This document shows, in pieces, positions 14,931 to 21,030 of a stretch of 22,255 nucleotides of DNA (the first letter of the stretch is position 1; every line of letters starts with the position of its first letter). The stretch is from a virus. The DNA lies in IMG/VR virus record IMGVR_UViG_3300008107_000468, positions 1 through 22,255 of that record. The stretch is one strand, 5' to 3'. The notes under the pieces were generated by a model, which worked only from the letters and a program-made list of their open reading frames with translations, searched no databases and was not told the origin of the DNA. Both the position numbers and the translations under genes were made by a program.

Positions 14931-15229
14931 CACCGGTAGTTCGGTTCTTCGGTGGTGAAGTAAGAGAAGGTCAAGACGTATCGGTTAAGTGCTGCTTGCA
15001 TAGCGACACTCGTAGGTCTGCTGTAATAAATACATATAACAATTTATATTTCTGCCACACCTGCGGTAAGGGTGGTAATGCAGTCAATATTGTCTGCATC
15101 ATAGAGAACTTGGAGTTTAAGGATGGCCTCAAACGCGCAGTCGAAATTGCTACTGGAAGCGGCGCAGCGATACGCTCAAGAGGTAAGTCCAGAGGTGCTG
15201 GTCGCCCTAGCAGAACGTGGGATATCTGA
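14858..15229 (+). CDS. DNA primase, CHC2 zinc-binding part
   Basis: A 123-residue protein. GAGGG at 14847-14851 is six nt before ATG 14858, so I prefer it over GTG 14843 or ATG 14852. Cys45-x2-His48-x17-Cys66-x2-Cys69 exactly matches the CHC2 zinc motif of DnaG-type primases, including the HTCGKGGNAV segment. This domain recognises template and the start site. The C-terminus (RSRGKSRGAGRPSRTWDI) is basic and unlike a primase, and the next 107 nt are coded in the +1 frame for the TOPRIM protein. Either the primase is genuinely two subunits, or the parts are joined by a frameshift. Confidence 0.85.
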   Translation: MPAQDWNRLGKGRKGRTDANSIPIAPVVRFFGGEVREGQDVSVKCCLHSDTRRSAVINTYNNLYFCHTCGKGGNAVNIVCIIENLEFKDGLKRAVEIATGSGAAIRSRGKSRGAGRPSRTWDI

Positions 15230-15776
15230 ACAGGTAGCTGCACGTTTCCAGTTAGGCACAGTCACTGAACCAATCAACGGTCACGAGATGTATGATGGAT
15301 GGATATCTATCCCTTACATCACTGCTGGTGGTGGTTGCGTAGGTTTTAAGTTCCGGCGCATAGATGATGGCAAGCCCAAGTATGGCTCGCCAACAGGACA
15401 GAAGGCACACCTATACAACGTATCCGATGTGCTACTTATGTCTCCTTATATTGTTATCTGCGAAGGTGAACTAGATGCAGTAATTACTAGCGGGATGCTA
15501 GGTATTCCAGCAGTTGGAGTACCTGGCGTACAGTCTTGGAAGCCACACTTTCCTAAGCTCTTTAACGGTTACGATACGGTCTATGTTGTCGGTGATAACG
15601 ACGTCAAAGAAGATGGATCTAACCCCGGTGCAGAGTTTTCTAAGCGTGTCGCTAACGAGATAATCAATTCACAAATTGTTACACTACCTCCAGGATTAGA
15701 CATCAACGACTACTACTTGGCCTACGGTGCAGATGCAACAAAGGCTTTGCTAGTGGGTGAAACGAAAGGTGAGTAA
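15123..15776 (+). CDS. DNA primase, TOPRIM catalytic part
   Basis: A 217-residue protein starting in the 3' end of the zinc-domain gene. A helical N-terminus (YAQEVSPEVLVALAERGIS) matches the region before the primase core in phage DnaG-type proteins. The TOPRIM motif is clear: Glu114-Gly-Glu116 (VICEGELDA) and Asp158-x-Asp160 (VVGDNDVKED). It polymerises RNA primers with two metal ions. The ATG lies directly after AAGG with no spacing, so initiation by coupling, or a +1 frameshift from the upstream gene, is likely. No helicase domain is fused; that activity may come from the RecA/DnaB-like gene upstream. Confidence 0.85.
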   Translation: MASNAQSKLLLEAAQRYAQEVSPEVLVALAERGISEQVAARFQLGTVTEPINGHEMYDGWISIPYITAGGGCVGFKFRRIDDGKPKYGSPTGQKAHLYNVSDVLLMSPYIVICEGELDAVITSGMLGIPAVGVPGVQSWKPHFPKLFNGYDTVYVVGDNDVKEDGSNPGAEFSKRVANEIINSQIVTLPPGLDINDYYLAYGADATKALLVGETKGE

Positions 15777-15782
15777 AGAAGA

Positions 15783-16166
15783 ATGGCAAATGATGCTACA
15801 GACTATTCAGCATATGGGCTTCCAGATCCTAGAAGTGGATATGGAAACCGAGACTATCTCGATACGACCTTTACCAACAAGGTAGATCCAGAGTTCATTG
15901 TAGATGTATGGCGCATTATGGATGCAGCGGGCAACCTACTGATCCGTAAGCACCACGACTACGGCCCAAAGAATATTGCTGGTTCACCGGGTGGCCCACT
16001 CAACGGACTACGTGTGCGTATGTGGGACAAGATAGCCCGTATTAACAATCTAATTGACTCAGAGGTAAGTCCATCTAATGAATCACTTCGTGATAGCTTT
16101 CTTGATCTGCTTAATTATAGTGCTATTGCAATGATGGTATTGGATGGCAGTTGGCCTGATGAGTAA
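15783..16166 (+). CDS. DUF1599/Nmad1-like nucleotide-related protein
   Basis: A 127-residue protein, mostly one domain. RKHHDYGPKNIAGSPGG, then GLRVRMWDKIARINNLI and ESLRDSFLDLLNYSAIAM, are the conserved blocks of the family called DUF1599 or nucleotide modification associated domain 1. This family is helical and is found in phages, often near base-modification or nucleotide-metabolism genes. The exact reaction is not established. Here the only modification gene in view is the frameshifted C5-methyltransferase. I am fairly sure of the family and unsure of the role. Confidence 0.75.
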   Translation: MANDATDYSAYGLPDPRSGYGNRDYLDTTFTNKVDPEFIVDVWRIMDAAGNLLIRKHHDYGPKNIAGSPGGPLNGLRVRMWDKIARINNLIDSEVSPSNESLRDSFLDLLNYSAIAMMVLDGSWPDE

Positions 16167-16791
16167 TATCCACCCGATCATTCTTGAGGTAGCACCGTCT
16201 GTTTCATACGTTGTCTACCGCAGATACAAAGCCTTCGTCGAGAAGGATGATATCTATCAAGAGTGTATTGCTTGGGCTATGACTCGCACTGATGACTTCG
16301 ATGAGATGCTTAACGTTGAAGATGCTGATGAGCGAAGGCATAACGAGCAGAAGATTGCTTGGCGTATGCGTCGTGTAGCAGAACGCTATGCTCGCAAGGA
16401 GAAGGCTAACAAGTCCGGCTATCAGACTTCTGATGAGGCGTACTACCAGACTGCTACCTTGGGTCAGCTACTGCCATATGTTATCGCCTCTGTCCTTGAC
16501 GGTACAGTGCTAGAGCAAGCACAAGAGATGATTATTGACGGTCAACCAAAGGGTTCTTCTTCACCGGCAGAAGGCGGTACGCTGCTTGCTAGTCTGATAG
16601 ATATCAAGAAGGCTTATCTGCTATTAGAACCAGAAGATCAGAACCTATTGCGCTACCGTCATCACGATAGTTATACCTTTAAGCAGATGTCTGCACTCCT
16701 TGAGTGCGCTATCTCTACTGCAGATCGTCGCTGTTCAGTAGCCTTGCGTAGATTGCAGGATAACCTGGGCGGTGAGACTCCCTGGAAATGA
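16159..16791 (+). CDS. Sigma-70-region-4-like HTH protein
   Basis: A 210-residue protein if ATG 16159 is used, which overlaps the previous stop in ATGAGTAA; ATG 16144 is a longer alternative, and neither has a clear ribosome site. The first two thirds are helical and charged (KDDIYQECIAWAM, RMRRVAERYARKEK). The C-terminal 50 residues contain LLEPEDQNLLRYRHHDSYTFKQMSALLECAISTADRRCSVALRRLQ, the spacing of a sigma-factor region 4 HTH. It could be a phage sigma-like regulator directing late transcription, or simply a DNA-binding protein with this HTH. A canonical region 2 is not evident, so the sigma call is tentative. Confidence 0.55.
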   Translation: MSNIHPIILEVAPSVSYVVYRRYKAFVEKDDIYQECIAWAMTRTDDFDEMLNVEDADERRHNEQKIAWRMRRVAERYARKEKANKSGYQTSDEAYYQTATLGQLLPYVIASVLDGTVLEQAQEMIIDGQPKGSSSPAEGGTLLASLIDIKKAYLLLEPEDQNLLRYRHHDSYTFKQMSALLECAISTADRRCSVALRRLQDNLGGETPWK

Positions 16792-17171
16792 AAGAGGCAG
16801 ACCTCTTCGCCTATCTTAAAGGTAGCCTATACCCAGACCTAGTAAAGAGTCCGGGGATCTATGATAGTTATGATTGCACCAGCGAGAAGGCTGCTCATTA
16901 CATCGAACTTAAATGTAGGCAGACTCACTATCCAACCCTGCTTATCGAAGAGATTAAGTATCGCAAGCTCATCACTCAAGCAGCAGAGCGTGATCTTATC
17001 CCGTATTACATTAACTCTACTCCACTTGGTATCTATTCCTTTGACCTTATGGATCTACCGGAACCAGAATGGTATACAGAAGTGATGCCAGTGTCTACCG
17101 AGTTTGAGAACAAGAATAAGGTTTACAAGTTAGTAGGTTACTTAGATATAAACGAGGCGGTAAAGCTGTGA
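16788..17171 (+). CDS. Small PD-(D/E)XK nuclease-like protein
   Basis: A 127-residue protein, ATGA-coupled to the previous stop. DSYDCTSEKAAHYIELKCRQ has an acidic residue followed by Glu40-x-Lys42, like the core of a PD-(D/E)XK nuclease; the IEEIKYRKL helix then follows. The second half is beta/alpha without further motif. The pattern is too short for certainty. If a nuclease, it is the third of this fold in the operon. Confidence 0.5.
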   Translation: MKEADLFAYLKGSLYPDLVKSPGIYDSYDCTSEKAAHYIELKCRQTHYPTLLIEEIKYRKLITQAAERDLIPYYINSTPLGIYSFDLMDLPEPEWYTEVMPVSTEFENKNKVYKLVGYLDINEAVKL

Positions 17172-17338
17172 TCTATTCTTTTAACTGCGAGTGCGGTAGC
17201 ACCAGAGATATCGAGCAATCTATCCACGCTGAGGTAATAGAGCCTATGTGTACCGATTGCCACAAGTCTATGCAACGAGTCTGGTCTTCTCCCGCTATCA
17301 CCTTCAAGGGTAAAGGCTTTTATAGTAACGGTGGATAA
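17168..17338 (+). CDS. FmdB-like zinc-ribbon protein
   Basis: A 56-residue protein starting at GTG 17168, sharing GTGA with the previous stop. It has Cys7-x-Cys9 (FNCECGS) and Cys28-x2-Cys31 (CTDCHKS), then RVWSSPAITFKGKGFYSNGG. The SPAITFKGKGFY ending is typical of the FmdB-type zinc ribbon seen in bacteria and many phages. The first pair is CxC where CxxC is usual. Its role is unknown; zinc-dependent binding is likely. It is the last gene of the early operon. Confidence 0.8.
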   Translation: MIYSFNCECGSTRDIEQSIHAEVIEPMCTDCHKSMQRVWSSPAITFKGKGFYSNGG

Positions 17339-17340
17339 AG

Positions 17341-17382
17341 CACTAACCCCCACCGGAAAGAGGTTAACGGTGAGGGCTAGTG
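17341..17382. repeat. Imperfect hairpin between convergent operons
   Basis: The 15-nt arms at 17341-17355 and 17368-17382 pair at 13 of 15 positions around a 12-nt loop. It sits between the stop of the plus operon (17338) and the stop of the reverse methyltransferase (17408). There is no T-run, so it may end transcription weakly in both directions or stabilise 3' ends. Confidence 0.55.
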
Positions 17383-17407
17383 GTCTTGCTGTCCCGAGAG
17401 AAGGTTC

Positions 17408-17821
17408 TTAGATAGTATCACAGATACCTTGGATGATCCACTCTACGACAGGCACGGCAACTGCGTTGCCCATTTGTTTGTAGCGAGTTGAGTCCGGTTG
17501 TCCTGCTGTCCAATCATCAGGAAAACCTTGCAATCTTTCACACTCTACTGGAGTTAAGCGGCGTACACCGCTTTGATCTGAAAGCATTGACACGTTGTTT
17601 CCTCCCGTACCCATACGTGATGTAAGAGTATTCATAGTTTTGTCTTGAACTCTAGCTCCGTCGTGATAGTGAGGATGAAAGACAATTACTGTCGTTCGTA
17701 CATCACCATTATCAAATGCGTTAAGCGTTGGCATTACTCCTCCTTTAATCCAAGTTTCGTAGTCATCCACATTCTGTGCTCTCCTACTCTTGGTGAACCA
17801 CAAGGTTCTCACTTCCTCCAC
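17408..17821 (-). CDS. dcm: C5-cytosine methyltransferase, C-terminal fragment
   Basis: A 137-residue open frame in a different phase from the N-terminal fragment. It carries motif IX-like RRLTPVECERLQGFPDDWT and motif X-like RYKQMGNAVAVPVVEW, which close the catalytic fold, plus KSRRAQNVDDYETW and PTLNAFDNGDVRTT of the target-recognition region. The first codons (MEEVRTLWF, via a GTG) are probably not natural: coding similarity starts at about KSRRAQ. Together with the next feature it makes one enzyme of roughly 400 residues, interrupted by a shift near 17790-17805. Confidence 0.8.
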   Translation of the reverse strand: MEEVRTLWFTKSRRAQNVDDYETWIKGGVMPTLNAFDNGDVRTTVIVFHPHYHDGARVQDKTMNTLTSRMGTGGNNVSMLSDQSGVRRLTPVECERLQGFPDDWTAGQPDSTRYKQMGNAVAVPVVEWIIQGICDTI

Positions 17822-18599
17822 CTAGATCTCCACCATTGGCACGTAAGGTGCCAACTCCTTCTATGTATCCACCAAAGGATGATGAAGTAACTACTACATT
17901 GTCTTCTGGTCGTTTGTAACCACTAGCGGTAAGGGTAGTTACTCCTTCGGAGTACTTAGCGAAACCTGTTTGACCAAAGCTTCTTGCAGTGCTGGTGGTA
18001 GGGTCTTGCCCCTTCGATTGGCTCGTCGAAGGATCCCTTCGCAAGCCTTGTGGCTTAAAAAGTATTTCGGCAGGACTTGATGAGTTATTAGAACGTCTGC
18101 CAACGATGAAGACACGGCGCCGTCGCTGGGGTACTCCGAAGTATTGAGCATCAAGCACCCGCCATCCAACAGAATACCCGAGGTCGGCCATCGTCCCGAT
18201 GACGACTCCAAAATCTTTTCCGTTGTTACTGGATAACAGACCAGGGACGTTTTCGATGACGAAGTATTCTGTTTTCGTTTCTTCCACAAGTCTTGCAATT
18301 TCCCAGAAAAGCCCGCTTCTTTCACCAGCAAGACCAGCCCTCTTGCCAGCGACACTGAGGTCTTGGCAGGGAAATCCTCCTGTAATAATACCTTTGCTTG
18401 GATTAAATCCGGCATTTATTAAATCCTCTCCCTTAACTGTAGTTACATCTGTGAACCGTGTTGCTTCTGGGAAGTGCTTAGCAAGCACCTCGTTACACTT
18501 CTTATCTATCTCTACTGAGGCAACTACCTTTACTCCCTGCCGTTGCATAGCAAGGTCAAAGCCCCCGACTCCTGCGAATAAACTAACCCCGGTCAGCAT
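17784..18599 (-). CDS. dcm: C5-cytosine methyltransferase, N-terminal fragment
   Basis: A 271-residue frame from ATG 18599, sharing TGATG with the stop of the lysozyme-like gene. It has motif I FAGVGGFD (8-15), the catalytic Pro-Cys78-Gln (GGFPCQDLS), ENV (116-118) and the QRRRRVF motif VIII. It methylates C5 of cytosine using S-adenosylmethionine, probably to protect phage DNA from host restriction. It stops at TAG in the target-recognition region, where motifs IX and X are missing and occur in the next frame. Without them the enzyme should be inactive unless the fragments associate or a frameshift occurs. The sequence cannot separate real decay from an assembly error. Confidence 0.85.
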   Translation of the reverse strand: MLTGVSLFAGVGGFDLAMQRQGVKVVASVEIDKKCNEVLAKHFPEATRFTDVTTVKGEDLINAGFNPSKGIITGGFPCQDLSVAGKRAGLAGERSGLFWEIARLVEETKTEYFVIENVPGLLSSNNGKDFGVVIGTMADLGYSVGWRVLDAQYFGVPQRRRRVFIVGRRSNNSSSPAEILFKPQGLRRDPSTSQSKGQDPTTSTARSFGQTGFAKYSEGVTTLTASGYKRPEDNVVVTSSSFGGYIEGVGTLRANGGDLGGGSENLVVHQE

Positions 18600-19021
18600 C
18601 AATACCAGCCTCGTCTGTCGCTGTGGCGGAGAGCGCGACACGCGCTCCCTGAATAGCGATGGCTAAGGTATCTAAGGCCGTGTAGGACTTGGAGTTCAGG
18701 TCTGCTACTGCGTTCTCTAAGGAGTTGAGCAATTCCGTAAGCGCTTGATCCCTGCTGGTTCTTTGCGAGGTGGTCAAACCTTGACTCACGGGTCCATAGG
18801 GTGATAAGGCACGCTGTCTCTCGCTTCGTATATCCGAGAGCGCGACTATATTCTCTTGCGATCCGTTTGTTGTTTCGCTTCTCATCTATCGTCGCCTTCG
18901 TCCTCTTTGATATCTGTGGAGTAACTATCGAGTGATCCGGTGATAGATGAGTAGGTGCGAGTATCCATAGCAGGGATAGTGTTACCGTCAATATCAACCC
19001 ATTTTTTACCCATTTCAACAT
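18599..19021 (-). CDS. Membrane-anchored lysozyme/transglycosylase-like protein
   Basis: A 140-residue protein from ATG 19021, with AAGG upstream in the reverse strand; an in-frame earlier Met exists. Residues 8-22 form a membrane anchor or signal (GLILTVTLSLLWILA). The domain then shows CLITLWTRESRFDHLAKN, with Glu79 in the ES pair as the catalytic acid, SSAYGIAQLL, HGLRYLSHRYSGSACRALRHS and a GWY end. This is the order of actinobacterial SLT/lysozyme-like domains, with the loop after GIAQ shortened. It probably cleaves glycan strands, at entry or exit. Its first 140 nt overlap the next gene in another frame, and both frames look genuine. Confidence 0.8.
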   Translation of the reverse strand: MLKWVKNGLILTVTLSLLWILAPTHLSPDHSIVTPQISKRTKATIDEKRNNKRIAREYSRALGYTKRETACLITLWTRESRFDHLAKNQQGSSAYGIAQLLRERSSRPELQVLHGLRYLSHRYSGSACRALRHSDRRGWY

Positions 19022-19172
19022 CTGCCACCTTCTCCTGTTCAAGTAATTCCTTGTAAGTTTCCGGGTAGGCATTTGCCAACCTCACCAAGGCGCGATCTCG
19101 CACCCTTCGATAGTTCCTTTGACGCACAGCCATACGCTTAGCGCCTTCTACTCTGCTACCTGTCTCCGTCAT
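18882..19172 (-). CDS. Small basic/acidic phage protein (actinophage type)
   Basis: A 96-residue protein with GAGGA eight nt before ATG 19172. The core MAVRQRNYRRVRDRALVRLANAYPETYKELLEQEK followed by GKKWVDIDGNT resembles a short protein found in many actinophages, whose function is unknown. The N-terminal half is strongly basic, the end acidic (IKEDEGDDR). The C-terminal 140 nt also encode the start of the lysozyme-like gene. It overlaps the previous small membrane protein by 17 nt. Confidence 0.65.
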   Translation of the reverse strand: MTETGSRVEGAKRMAVRQRNYRRVRDRALVRLANAYPETYKELLEQEKVADVEMGKKWVDIDGNTIPAMDTRTYSSITGSLDSYSTDIKEDEGDDR

Positions 19173-19245
19173 TTAACTTATCCTCTATCACTATAAGCGC
19201 GTATATGACTACTAATACTACTATTAAACCTGCAAATATCTCCAT
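19156..19245 (-). CDS. 29-residue single-TM protein
   Basis: Starts at ATG 19245, sharing TGATG with the previous stop, with GGGGGTGA upstream. It is a hydrophobic helix (IFAGLIVVLVVIYALIVI) and a charged end (EDKLNDGDR). Same length and design as the tiny membrane protein at 11444, though the sequences differ. It ends inside the next gene. No family recognised. Confidence 0.5.
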   Translation of the reverse strand: MEIFAGLIVVLVVIYALIVIEDKLNDGDR

Positions 19246-19502
19246 CAGTTCACCCCCTTTAGCAGTTGATACATCTCGGTTACATCTAGCGGTTGTCCTA
19301 CCGGTTGAGCGTCTAGATCATCGCTCTCCCACCCTGATACCAGCAACCTAGACCCCTTCGGGGCAAGGTGCAACCAGGATATGGCGTCGAAGGCTCTCTC
19401 TCCACCCCATCTAGTCTCACCGTCTGGCTCTATCACTTCATAGAATAGCTTCAGTTCCGATCTGACGGGGTGAAAGGCTATTACTTTGCCTAGTTTATCC
19501 AT
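19245..19502 (-). CDS. Small conserved actinophage-type protein
   Basis: An 85-residue protein from ATG 19502, overlapping the previous gene by 8 nt, with GAGAGGA upstream. Notable segments are GGERAFDAISWLHLAPKGSRLLVSGWESDDLDAQPVG and PLDVTEMYQLL. The ISWLHLAP / LLVSGWES / QPLDVT pattern resembles a family often seen in actinophages with no known function. It is compact, with no membrane segment or Cys. Confidence 0.65.
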   Translation of the reverse strand: MDKLGKVIAFHPVRSELKLFYEVIEPDGETRWGGERAFDAISWLHLAPKGSRLLVSGWESDDLDAQPVGQPLDVTEMYQLLKGVN

Positions 19503-19728
19503 TGCTCTTATCCTCTCCTGCTAGTAGTAGTCCATTGGTAATAAGGCTAGCCCACATATCTTCTGCCGGCTTATCCTCTTCCACTGCCTTGATTAAGTTT
19601 AACTCTTCCATAGCCCTCACCATTCTCTTTAGGTTGCGTGTGCCATTCGGGATATCTCCCACTATTAGTTGCTCAATGCCTACCTGCTGGCATAGTTTAG
19701 CCTTAGCCTCCCAATATTCTTTATTCAT
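19495..19728 (-). CDS. Small hypothetical helical protein
   Basis: A 77-residue protein, ATG 19728, with GGAGG six nt upstream (in the tail of the preceding gene). Mostly alpha-helical (YWEAKAKLCQQVGIEQLI, NLKRMVRAMEELNLIKAV). No recognisable motif. Part of the tightly coupled reverse operon. Confidence 0.55.
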   Translation of the reverse strand: MNKEYWEAKAKLCQQVGIEQLIVGDIPNGTRNLKRMVRAMEELNLIKAVEEDKPAEDMWASLITNGLLLAGEDKSNG

Positions 19729-19819
19729 ATTTTTCCTCCAAGGTATCGTAAGTTTCGTCTTCGCCCTCTTCTTCGTCTAACCCTAAAGCTATGTCGTCTT
19801 CTAAGCGTGGTTCGCTCAT
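19721..19819 (-). CDS. 32-residue acidic protein
   Basis: ATG 19819 has GAGGAA four nt upstream, a better site than ATG 19867 in the same frame, which lies in the promoter. The protein is MSEPRLEDDIALGLDEEEGEDETYD plus TLEEKYE, very acidic. It could mimic DNA or simply serve as a coupling leader for the next gene, which starts inside it. No family recognised. Confidence 0.5.
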   Translation of the reverse strand: MSEPRLEDDIALGLDEEEGEDETYDTLEEKYE

Positions 19820-19845
19820 CTTCTTCCTCTTTCTCTTGTTGTCGT

Positions 19846-19874
19846 AGTGTAGCGCAGTCTCCCCCATTGGTGGG
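19846..19874 (-). promoter_or_regulatory. Promoter of the reverse-strand operon (candidate)
   Basis: On the reverse strand TACACT (19851-19846) fits the actinobacterial TANNNT -10 box. A start at about 19839 would give a roughly 20-nt leader ending in the GAGGAA site of the first gene. The inverted repeat CCCC-ACCAAT-GGGG lies just upstream, where an operator or -35 element would be. No canonical -35 hexamer is visible. Confidence 0.5.
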
Positions 19875-20008
19875 GTAACCTCGCCCTCTTTCTCTCCCTC
19901 ACTCTCGCCCTCACCCGCACCCGCTGCCAGGCACCGGCAAGCCGTTAGCCAGAGAACACCGCGCCCCGACCCAACCGATCAGGGCGCGACATTCGCGCCG
20001 TCTAAAAG
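19868..20008. other. Intergenic region with polypurine repeats and a hairpin
   Basis: About 140 bp without a convincing gene. The reverse strand has a purine run with GAGGGCGAG twice (around 19878-19912). Farther out, CGCGCCC (19960-19966) pairs with GGGCGCG (19982-19988) as a 7-bp hairpin with a 15-nt loop, which may end the upstream small membrane gene's transcript; it lacks a T-run. Small reverse frames here have no good start. Confidence 0.5.
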
Positions 20009-20152
20009 CTAGAAACACTCAGCCATTGACCCCCAACAAAAGCGACTTTCAACCCACCACAATTTGGTGGAAACTTGCCACAACAGCCAAGCCAAAACCG
20101 CAAAAACCGGAATTCCTCTCAGCGCAAAGCGCCCACGTCGGTTGAGTTTCAT
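20009..20152 (-). CDS. 47-residue membrane protein
   Basis: ATG 20152 lies two nt after the previous stop. Residues 1-13 are basic (MKLNRRGRFALRG), then IPVFAVLAWLLWQVS is a membrane helix, then a Trp-rich end STKLWWVESRFCWGSMAECF. A short basic-TM-Trp/Cys protein of this pattern is familiar from actinophages and actinobacteria, without assigned function. The same frame continues upstream, but the overlap with the previous gene makes 20152 the likely start. Confidence 0.6.
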   Translation of the reverse strand: MKLNRRGRFALRGIPVFAVLAWLLWQVSTKLWWVESRFCWGSMAECF

Positions 20153-20153
20153 A

Positions 20154-20519
20154 TTAAATCCACTCGTGGCGCAAGACATACCCGCGCCGATCTTCGGAAG
20201 GAAAGAGGACATAGGACAGAGAGTAGACAAGGTGGAAACCCATATCCATACCCGCACCACCAACGCGGATTACTCTTGAACCGTTTCTTTCCTTAAGAGT
20301 TCCTGTCTGCATCGCGTGGCTTGCGTACCAAGTAATATCCAAAATGCGCCCCTCGTGGGCGGTTAATAGGGTGATGTCTCTGCTCATACCGCTAGAAGAA
20401 ACCCATTTAAGAGATGTCCACACCGTCGGGCGGTCTTGTTTAGCAAACACCTCGCGCAAAAAGTCTTGAGCCTCTTGCGTTTTCTTTTCTGCCTCTTGTT
20501 TTTTGGTCATTGTTTCCAT
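20154..20519 (-). CDS. Conserved phage/bacterial protein (SGMSR motif)
   Basis: A 121-residue protein. I choose ATG 20519 because AGAGG is seven nt upstream; the frame continues to 20615 through a region with hairpins. A basic, charged helix (KKQEAEKKTQEAQDFLREVF) leads to the conserved segment SLKWVSSSGMSRDITL, then VGGAGMDMGFHLVYSLSYVLFP and a GYVLRHEWI end. Proteins with SGMSR and GMDMGFHLVY occur in phages and bacteria with unknown role. The family is recognised by pattern only; no catalytic residues are known to me. Confidence 0.7.
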   Translation of the reverse strand: METMTKKQEAEKKTQEAQDFLREVFAKQDRPTVWTSLKWVSSSGMSRDITLLTAHEGRILDITWYASHAMQTGTLKERNGSRVIRVGGAGMDMGFHLVYSLSYVLFPSEDRRGYVLRHEWI

Positions 20520-20557
20520 TTTCTTGCCTCTTTCTAGTTGGTTTCTGACCTCGTCAG

Positions 20558-20589
20558 GCGCTGAGTAACAGCGCGACCCCTTGCGGGGT
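20558..20589 (-). repeat. Tandem hairpins between two genes
   Basis: On the reverse strand ACCCC-GCAA-GGGGT (20589-20576, a GNRA tetraloop) is followed by GCGCTG-TTACT-CAGCGC (20574-20558). Both stems are perfect. They lie in the 77-nt gap after 20597 and before the ATG at 20519. No T-run follows, so transcript processing or a regulatory leader is more likely than termination. Confidence 0.55.
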
Positions 20590-20596
20590 TTCGGTC

Positions 20597-20791
20597 TTAG
20601 TGCTGATAGCCACACTCACAATTTAGGGCGGGGTCTGTGAGTTGGTAAATGGTTTCCTCTGTGAATAGTTCCAACAATTTCCAAGTGTCGGCGGTGATGT
20701 TGTTATCGAAGTTTGGCAAATGCTTTGCGATTACATTGGAAAAGTCTTCAATAATTGCAAGGTGTAACTCTTCGCGTTGTTGTTGGTTCAT
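20597..20791 (-). CDS. Small hypothetical protein
   Basis: A 64-residue protein, ATGA-coupled to the previous stop. Mostly helical (LHLAIIEDFSNVIAKHL, TWKLLELFTEETIYQL), with a CECGYQH ending that could bind zinc with a partner. Unknown function. Confidence 0.6.
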   Translation of the reverse strand: MNQQQREELHLAIIEDFSNVIAKHLPNFDNNITADTWKLLELFTEETIYQLTDPALNCECGYQH

Positions 20792-20982
20792 CTGTTTTTG
20801 TCTCCTTCTAAATAGTCTCCGTTAAGGGTTACACGAACAGCGTCGGCACTTTCCCATTTCCAAAACTCACCGTCACATTTAGGGCAAGCACTGGAGAAAA
20901 TTAAGCCGTCGTTTATCATTTCAATTTGTTGTGCGTCTTTTGTGTTCCAGTTACAAAGAACACAAGTCAATTCATCAAACAT
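20788..20982 (-). CDS. Small zinc-ribbon protein
   Basis: A 64-residue protein with AAAGAGG six nt before ATG 20982. CVLC at 7-10 and CPKC at about 33-36 form a zinc ribbon; FWKWES and VRVTLNGDYL are beta segments. Zinc ribbons of this size often bind nucleic acid or modify polymerase, but I cannot assign one. It is the first gene of the reverse operon, next to a promoter. Confidence 0.65.
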   Translation of the reverse strand: MFDELTCVLCNWNTKDAQQIEMINDGLIFSSACPKCDGEFWKWESADAVRVTLNGDYLEGDKNR

Positions 20983-21030
20983 TCTTAACCTCTTTCGTAG
21001 CTCTGATTGGTTGGGTGAGCCACTAGGAAA

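Noticed and set aside
17338-17410. Intrinsic terminator between convergent operons
   Set aside because: The hairpin is imperfect and has no T-run, so it is listed only as a repeat.
18583-18885. 100-codon reverse frame with ATGA coupling to the 96-residue gene
   Set aside because: Lies inside the lysozyme-like gene, whose family motifs are clear in another frame; no recognisable family of its own. It could still be translated.
19816-19914. Arg-rich 32-codon reverse frame ending in ATGA with the acidic gene
   Set aside because: It spans the likely promoter and an inverted repeat; Arg content comes from the polypurine tract.
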